A stretch of 9,096 nt of DNA from SIG588 sp045654545 (GTDB lineage: Bacteria > Bacillota > Clostridia > Oscillospirales > Acutalibacteraceae). Below, piece after piece: positions 5,866 to 9,096 of this stretch; the stretch's first letter is position 1, and each line of letters begins with the position of its first letter. Below the pieces are notes generated by a model, which saw only the letters and a program-made list of their open reading frames with translations, did no database searches and was not told the DNA's origin. Location of the stretch: assembly GCA_045654545.1 (NCBI GenBank), contig JAZONO010000003.1, positions 1 through 9,096 on the forward strand, in the 5' to 3' direction. A program made the translations under genes and the position numbers.

Positions 5866-7005
5866 TCACACAGGTGACTCGATTTTTCCGTCCATGAAAT
5901 CCAAGATTTTATTTTTAATCTCTTCGTTGTCGTCCACAACCGCCGGTTGATAGTTGTTGACCTCGCCCGTGTGCACGTAGCAAGGAATGATGGTGGAACG
6001 GCTCTCCTTCACTTGCCCGTCCTTATCCACCGTCAATTCCATTTGATAAATGACCGTTCGGTTTTCGGGCCTGGCATGTGCGGCATAACAGAAGTTTCCT
6101 ATGGAATACAGGATGTCCACACCGTTATACACTTCCCTGGGTTGCAAAACATGGGGGTGACTGCCGAGCACAAGGTCGGCACCGTTATCCACCAGTTTGT
6201 GTGCCGCATTTCGCTTCCATTCTTCGGGTGCGTGTATCTTTTCGGTGCCACCGTGGTACATAACCACCTGATAATCGGAGTGTTCTTCCGCTTCCTTTAT
6301 CAGGCGGATAATGCGCGTGGTGTGATATTCGCTCCACATTCCCGAGCAAATGACCGCCACGGTAAACCCGTTCTTTTCAAAATACATGATGCGGCCTTCG
6401 TTGCCGTACTGCAATCCGGCTCCGCTTATGGTGGCCACCGTGTCATCATAGCCTTCTTGTCCGTAATCCATGATGTGATTGTTGGAAATAAGCACACCTT
6501 CCACGCTTGAATTCGATAGGATGTTGATATTGGAGGTGGGCGCCTTAAACCAGAAAGCAGGGGAATAGTCTCGCTCAACCGGCGCCAGTTCGCGGTCGGT
6601 TAAGACATTTTCAAAATTAAGGACGGTAAAATCGTCCTGCTCAAAAATGGGGCGCACTTTCTCAAAAAAATAATCGTACCCTTTGGTCTGCACATGGTTG
6701 GCAAACGAGCCGACATCGGTGAAGATCACGTCCCCTGCAAAGGAAAGTGTGACCGTGAAATCCGGTTCGGGTTCTTCAACCGGAGGCAATTCCACGTCGG
6801 GATTCGGCACCTCGGTTGTATTGGTGTCTGCATCCGTGTTAAGCGTAGTGCTCACAGTCCCCTCGGTGGCAGGCGTATCGGTGGGTGTGGTGGGCAGACG
6901 TGGATTAAAAACCGAAATCAAGACGAACACGATCACAAGTAAAATAGCCGCCAACGAAAGGATGGATAGAACGTTGGGACTTTTGGAAGAAGTTGATTTT
7001 TTCAA
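5866..7005 (-). CDS. Membrane-anchored CapA-family protein (PGA_cap metallophosphatase fold)
   Basis: A 379-residue protein with a basic N-terminus, one membrane helix (about 12-33), a Thr/Pro/Glu-rich linker (38-82) and an extracytoplasmic PGA_cap domain. Motifs in order are F-A-G-D-V (89-93), N-F-E-N (130-133), S-N-N-H (174-177), Y-H-G-G (250-253), G-S-H-P-H-V (281-286) and I-G-N-F (302-305), which are the metal-ligand positions of the CapA/calcineurin-like fold. CapA is named for poly-gamma-glutamate capsule synthesis in Bacillus. No capB or capC is nearby, so here it is a stand-alone member of unknown substrate, probably acting on cell-surface polymer. The start is TTG 7005, with AGGAGA (7018-7013) 8 bases upstream. 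An in-frame ATG at 7038 lies inside the promoter -10 box and cannot be the start. Convergent with the lipoprotein gene at 4617. Confidence 0.88.
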   Translation of the reverse strand: MKKSTSSKSPNVLSILSLAAILLVIVFVLISVFNPRLPTTPTDTPATEGTVSTTLNTDADTNTTEVPNPDVELPPVEEPEPDFTVTLSFAGDVIFTDVGSFANHVQTKGYDYFFEKVRPIFEQDDFTVLNFENVLTDRELAPVERDYSPAFWFKAPTSNINILSNSSVEGVLISNNHIMDYGQEGYDDTVATISGAGLQYGNEGRIMYFEKNGFTVAVICSGMWSEYHTTRIIRLIKEAEEHSDYQVVMYHGGTEKIHAPEEWKRNAAHKLVDNGADLVLGSHPHVLQPREVYNGVDILYSIGNFCYAAHARPENRTVIYQMELTVDKDGQVKESRSTIIPCYVHTGEVNNYQPAVVDDNEEIKNKILDFMDGKIESPV

Positions 7006-7036
7006 GACAAGGTCTCCTAACAAAAAGTATACATCC

Positions 7037-7065
7037 ATATTACTACTTCATATATAAACAGTCAA
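7037..7065 (-). promoter_or_regulatory. Sigma-A promoter of the CapA-family gene
   Basis: On minus, TTGACT (7065-7060) and TAATAT (7042-7037) are spaced by 17 bases. The predicted start near 7030 leaves a ~25-base leader holding the ribosome site for the TTG at 7005. Confidence 0.8.
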
Positions 7066-7179
7066 GACGTGTTTGGGATGAAAATCAATTTTATTTGTCA
7101 TAAGGGTGAGCAGTCAAACCGAAGTGATGATTGTTTCATTTTTGTAAAAACACAAGTTGCTTATGGTTTTCATTTCAAC

Positions 7180-7213
7180 AAAAAGCCGAGCAGAGCGTAA
7201 CTGCTCTGCTCGG
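7180..7213 (-). terminator. Rho-independent terminator of the MATE gene
   Basis: An 11-bp perfect stem (CCGAGCAGAGC at 7186-7196 with its complement at 7203-7213, loop GTAACT) is followed on minus by CTTTTTGTTG. It begins 24 bases past the MATE stop codon. Confidence 0.93.
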
Positions 7214-7237
7214 GGTAATCGAATGAAATATATGTAA

Positions 7238-8599
7238 TTAGTCTTTGGCTGTTTTCTCTTGAGTGTTCGTCACCCTTGTGCAAAAGAAGCTAACACATAA
7301 GATAATTTGTATAAAAGTAGATGCCGGAGTTGCAAGACCGATGCGGAACAGCGATACAGGCATTATCTTGCTCATTGCCCAAGATACCGGAAGGCGAACA
7401 CATATACCGCCGATAATGCCTTGAATCATAACAAACGTGGTATTGCCGCAACCGTTGAAATAACCCATAAAGCAGAACAGGAACGAGGTAAGCACACAGT
7501 CGATGGCATAGGCTTTCAAATAATCGGTGGCAGGGGCGATAATCGCGGCGTCCTTTGCAAATATGCCTGCAAGAATATCTCCGTGGAAGAAAGAGAAATA
7601 TCCAACAACAATACCAACCAACAAGGAAGAAGCAATGCCGTACCACAAGGCTTTTTTTGCGCGGTCATACTTTAAAGCACCCATATTTTGAGCAACAAAA
7701 GCAGACATCGACTGCATAAAGGCAGACGGAATCAGCATGATGAAAGCACATACCTTCTCCGCAACACCGATACCTGCCGATTCATTAAGACCAAGTTTGT
7801 TAACGATGGCAAGGATTACAAGAAAAGAAATGCTGACAAGCAAATCTTGAAGAGCAATCGGTATTCCTAATTTTAGGATAAACTTAATGTGCTTGAGATT
7901 GGGGCGAAGATGGTTTCGTGAAAAATCAAAGGGCAGTTTGCGCTTTCGTATAATGATTAGTGAAATAACTACGCTCATTGCTTGAGCCAAAACAGTTGCA
8001 AGCGCAGCGCCGATAGCACCCAACCCAAAAACTGCCACAAGCAATAAATCGCCTAAAATATTTAACACACAAGCAATGGCTACGGTAAGAAGCGGTATCT
8101 TCGAATCGCCTATTCCTCTAAAGATACTGCCAACCAAGTTATATGCCACTATAAAAAACATTCCCGCCGAACAAATAGCAATATACCATACCGTATTATC
8201 GAAAGCTTCTTTGGGGGCGTGCATCCATTTTGCCAAAGCAGAAGAAGCCAAGACCATGACAACCGTCACAACTAATGAAACAATAGCAAACAGACTTATG
8301 CCGCTACCAATTATCTCGCCTGCTTCTTCTCGTTTGCCGGCGCCGATTTTCTCGGCAACATATACAGTAAGCCCCATTGCGAGAGAGGTGATTACAAAAG
8401 TGAGTGTCATCATAATCTGACTGCCCGTAGATACTGCCGATACAAATATATCCGCATTATCTCCCCCGAACTGCCCAACAATTAAAAGGTCAACCGCACT
8501 ATACATTGCCTGTAAAAACAGCGATAATAAAACAGGTAGTGCGAAGCGTATAAGAGGCGAGAATATGTTCCCCTCTGTAAAATTTTGTGCCTTATTCAT
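7238..8599 (-). CDS. MATE-family multidrug/cation efflux transporter
   Basis: A 453-residue membrane protein with about 12 hydrophobic segments in two MatE halves, the normal length for the family. Landmarks are PLIRFALPVLLSLFLQAMYS with VDLLIVGQFGG in the first helices, and GSIFRGIGDSKIPLL before the sixth segment, a block typical of bacterial MATE proteins of the DinF/NorM/MepA kind. The second half repeats the pattern from KFILKLGIPIALQDLL. MATE pumps export cationic drugs and metabolites using Na+ or H+ gradients; the substrate cannot be read from sequence. The start is ATG 8599 with AAGGAGA at ideal spacing; an in-frame ATG at 8647 lacks a site and lies in the terminator loop of the leader. 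The gene stands alone with two upstream promoters and a structured leader. It is visibly lower in G+C than the ABC genes, which fits lateral acquisition. Confidence 0.92.
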   Translation of the reverse strand: MNKAQNFTEGNIFSPLIRFALPVLLSLFLQAMYSAVDLLIVGQFGGDNADIFVSAVSTGSQIMMTLTFVITSLAMGLTVYVAEKIGAGKREEAGEIIGSGISLFAIVSLVVTVVMVLASSALAKWMHAPKEAFDNTVWYIAICSAGMFFIVAYNLVGSIFRGIGDSKIPLLTVAIACVLNILGDLLLVAVFGLGAIGAALATVLAQAMSVVISLIIIRKRKLPFDFSRNHLRPNLKHIKFILKLGIPIALQDLLVSISFLVILAIVNKLGLNESAGIGVAEKVCAFIMLIPSAFMQSMSAFVAQNMGALKYDRAKKALWYGIASSLLVGIVVGYFSFFHGDILAGIFAKDAAIIAPATDYLKAYAIDCVLTSFLFCFMGYFNGCGNTTFVMIQGIIGGICVRLPVSWAMSKIMPVSLFRIGLATPASTFIQIILCVSFFCTRVTNTQEKTAKD

Positions 8600-8669
8600 A
8601 ACGATCTCCTTTATTTGCATAAAAACGCCGGATAAGAACCCACACAAATGCCGTTGTCTTATCCGGCAT
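8592..8669 (-). CDS. Candidate 25-codon leader ORF overlapping the MATE start
   Basis: ATG 8669 opens a frame beginning MPDKTTAFVWVLIRRFY and ending KGDRYE, TAA 8594-8592. Its stop overlaps the MATE start (ATGAATAA), and its start overlaps the stop of a two-codon ORF ATG TGG TGA at 8677-8669 (TGATG). A GGAGGG lies 13 bases before that tiny ORF, a rather long distance. The ORF covers both arms of the terminator hairpin, so a ribosome translating it would disrupt that hairpin. It may be a leader peptide used for attenuation, or chance. Confidence 0.35.
   Translation of the reverse strand: MPDKTTAFVWVLIRRFYANKGDRYE
8621..8669 (-). promoter_or_regulatory. Intrinsic-terminator hairpin in the MATE leader (attenuator)
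   Basis: On minus, GCCGGATAAGA (8667-8657) pairs perfectly with TCTTATCCGGC (8637-8627) across a 19-base loop, followed by G and TTTTT (8625-8621). It lies before the MATE ribosome site. A competing 6-bp stem, ATGCCG (8669-8664) with CGGCAT (8653-8648), would break the first arm and act as an antiterminator. Confidence 0.7.
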
Positions 8670-8756
8670 CACCACATACGCTGTGCTTGCCCTCCGACAA
8701 AGGTCTTATGCGACATCTTATCCGACGTTGTACATACGATTTACAACATCCTCCGA
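8640..8756 (-). repeat. Two diverged ~59-base tandem units in the MATE leader
   Basis: On minus, the order TCGGAGG - CGTATG - GGATAAGA occurs twice: 8756-8750, 8738-8733, 8723-8716, then 8697-8691, 8680-8675, 8664-8657. Offsets are 58-59 bases. Each unit thus has a ribosome-site-like element, an ATG 13-14 bases on, and the GGATAAGA arm. The first ATG reads MYNVG-stop, the second MW-stop. Confidence 0.6.
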
Positions 8757-8768
8757 TGAACGTAATGT

Positions 8769-8797
8769 ATTGTAACATATTTATATCTTAAAATCAA
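8769..8797 (-). promoter_or_regulatory. Proximal promoter of the MATE gene
   Basis: On minus, TTGATT (8797-8792) and TACAAT (8774-8769) are spaced by 17 bases, with TG one base before the -10 (extended -10). The predicted start near 8762 gives a ~160-base leader that includes both tandem units and the attenuator hairpin. Confidence 0.75.
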
Positions 8798-8859
8798 TAC
8801 AATTTATCAAGTACGCAGAGTGTTATACTCTGCTCGGTAAATTCTTATTTATCGAACTG

Positions 8860-8888
8860 ATTATACCACAGGCACAACCACTTCTCAA
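8860..8888 (-). promoter_or_regulatory. Distal minus-strand promoter upstream of MATE
   Basis: On minus, TTGAGA (8888-8883) and a perfect TATAAT (8865-8860) are spaced by 17 bases, with TG one base before the -10. There is no gene between it and the MATE leader, so it probably adds a second, longer transcript. The hairpin GCAGAGT/ACTCTGC (8815-8833) lies in that extra leader. Confidence 0.7.
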
Positions 8889-8908
8889 TGGGCACCAAAC
8901 CTCTCAAT
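8871..8908. repeat. Short tandem repeat over the distal promoter -35
   Basis: GGCACAACCACTTCTCAAT (8871-8889) and GGCACCAAACCTCTCAAT (8891-8908) are diverged direct copies. The first contains the -35 box and part of the spacer. It could be a regulator site or simple slippage. Confidence 0.5.
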
Positions 8909-8920
8909 TAAACTGAATGA

Positions 8921-8955
8921 GGAAAAGAAAAAGTCCTGAAATCTTACGATTTCAG
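8921..8955 (-). terminator. Terminator behind the tRNA-Ala-like sequence
   Basis: On minus, CTGAAATC/GATTTCAG (8955-8936, loop of 4) is followed by GACTTTTTCTTTTC. A second small hairpin, AGCAC-TTTT-GTGCT (8954-8967), joins it to the tRNA 3' end. Confidence 0.8.
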
Positions 8956-8966
8956 CACTTTTGTGC

Positions 8967-9039
8967 TGGAGATAAGCGGGACCGAACCGCTGACCTCTTG
9001 AATGCCATCCAAGCGCTCTCCCAACTCACGCAACCCCCC
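8967..9039 (-). tRNA. Degenerate tRNA-Ala(GGC), probably a pseudogene
   Basis: On minus, 73 bases fit the tRNA layout. The anticodon loop is ATGGCAT (anticodon GGC, Ala) on stem CTTGG/TCAAG with one G-U pair. The T arm is AGCGG-TTCGGTC-CCGCT, the 3' acceptor strand is TATCTCC plus A, and the D-loop begins AGTTGGGA with GAGC as the 3' D-stem. The 5' part does not fit: the acceptor strand GGGGGGT leaves two mismatches and two G-U pairs, and the D-stem 5' strand is CGTG instead of GCTC. The almost invariant A58 of the T-loop is G. The next bases are GCA rather than CCA. It has its own terminator downstream. The sequence is clearly tRNA-Ala derived from about base 9026 leftward, but very likely not functional. 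Confidence 0.75.
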
Positions 9040-9075
9040 CGAGTATGGAGTCATCCATCCTCGGGGGAGGTTTTT
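9034..9075 (+). terminator. Rho-independent terminator on plus with no upstream gene
   Basis: CCCCCGAG (9036-9043) pairs with CTCGGGGG (9060-9067). Inside, ATGGA pairs with TCCAT (9045-9049, 9054-9058) around loop GTCA, and TTTTT follows at 9071-9075. Its C-run is what supplies the G-rich 5' end of the minus-strand tRNA-like sequence. Confidence 0.8.
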
Positions 9076-9096
9076 ATACGGGGTTTATCGTATATG

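Noticed and set aside
5947..6510. 187-codon plus-strand frame opposite the CapA-family gene
   Set aside because: The minus frame carries all the CapA motifs, and the plus frame has no ribosome site or recognisable product.
7066..7179. Gap between the CapA promoter and the MATE terminator
   Set aside because: I examined it for small genes or RNA structure and saw nothing convincing.
8600..8647. ATG 8647 as start of the MATE protein
   Set aside because: No ribosome site is upstream, and the added residues read through the leader hairpin. ATG 8599 has an ideal site.

Overview
The window looks like chromosomal DNA of a Gram-positive gut-type clostridium, most likely Oscillospiraceae/Ruminococcaceae. 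This is inferred from strong GGAGG ribosome sites, near-consensus sigma-A promoters, a dockerin-type fragment, an XRE/HTH_26 regulator, Thr-rich linkers on surface proteins, and an intergenic palindromic repeat of a kind I recall as common in such genomes. No database search was possible.

Layout. (1) 1-2256, plus strand: the end of an ABC ATPase and two overlapping permease genes of the nucleoside/simple-sugar (YufOPQ/NupOPQ-like) type, closed by a strong terminator. (2) 2258-3060: a small Tic20/DUF4870-like membrane protein flanked by two gene remnants, a dockerin tail (plus) and the 3' end of an SGNH/GDSL hydrolase (minus). (3) 3088-4537: a lower-G+C block with a minus-strand lipoprotein and two-TM membrane-protein operon, divergent from a 68-aa HTH regulator. 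A 42-bp imperfect palindrome sits between them on the operon promoter, so a self-contained autoregulated surface module is likely. (4) 4559-5558: a second lipoprotein with a long polythreonine linker. (5) 5559-5865: no gene; a 129-bp palindromic repeat followed by two terminator-like hairpins. (6) 5866-7065, minus: a membrane-anchored CapA-family protein that starts at TTG. (7) 7180-8888, minus: a MATE multidrug exporter with two possible promoters and a structured leader holding a tandem duplication, tiny upstream ORFs and an intrinsic-terminator hairpin. (8) 8921-9075: a degenerate tRNA-Ala(GGC) whose 5' end is replaced by sequence belonging to a terminator hairpin on the other strand.

The genes do not form one pathway. 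The ABC permeases are part of an uptake operon continuing to the left. The middle is a patchwork of surface proteins and decayed genes. The right end is a drug-efflux gene next to a broken tRNA. The best candidates for new biology are the MATE leader (attenuation), the palindromic operator of the HTH/lipoprotein module, and the tRNA junction.
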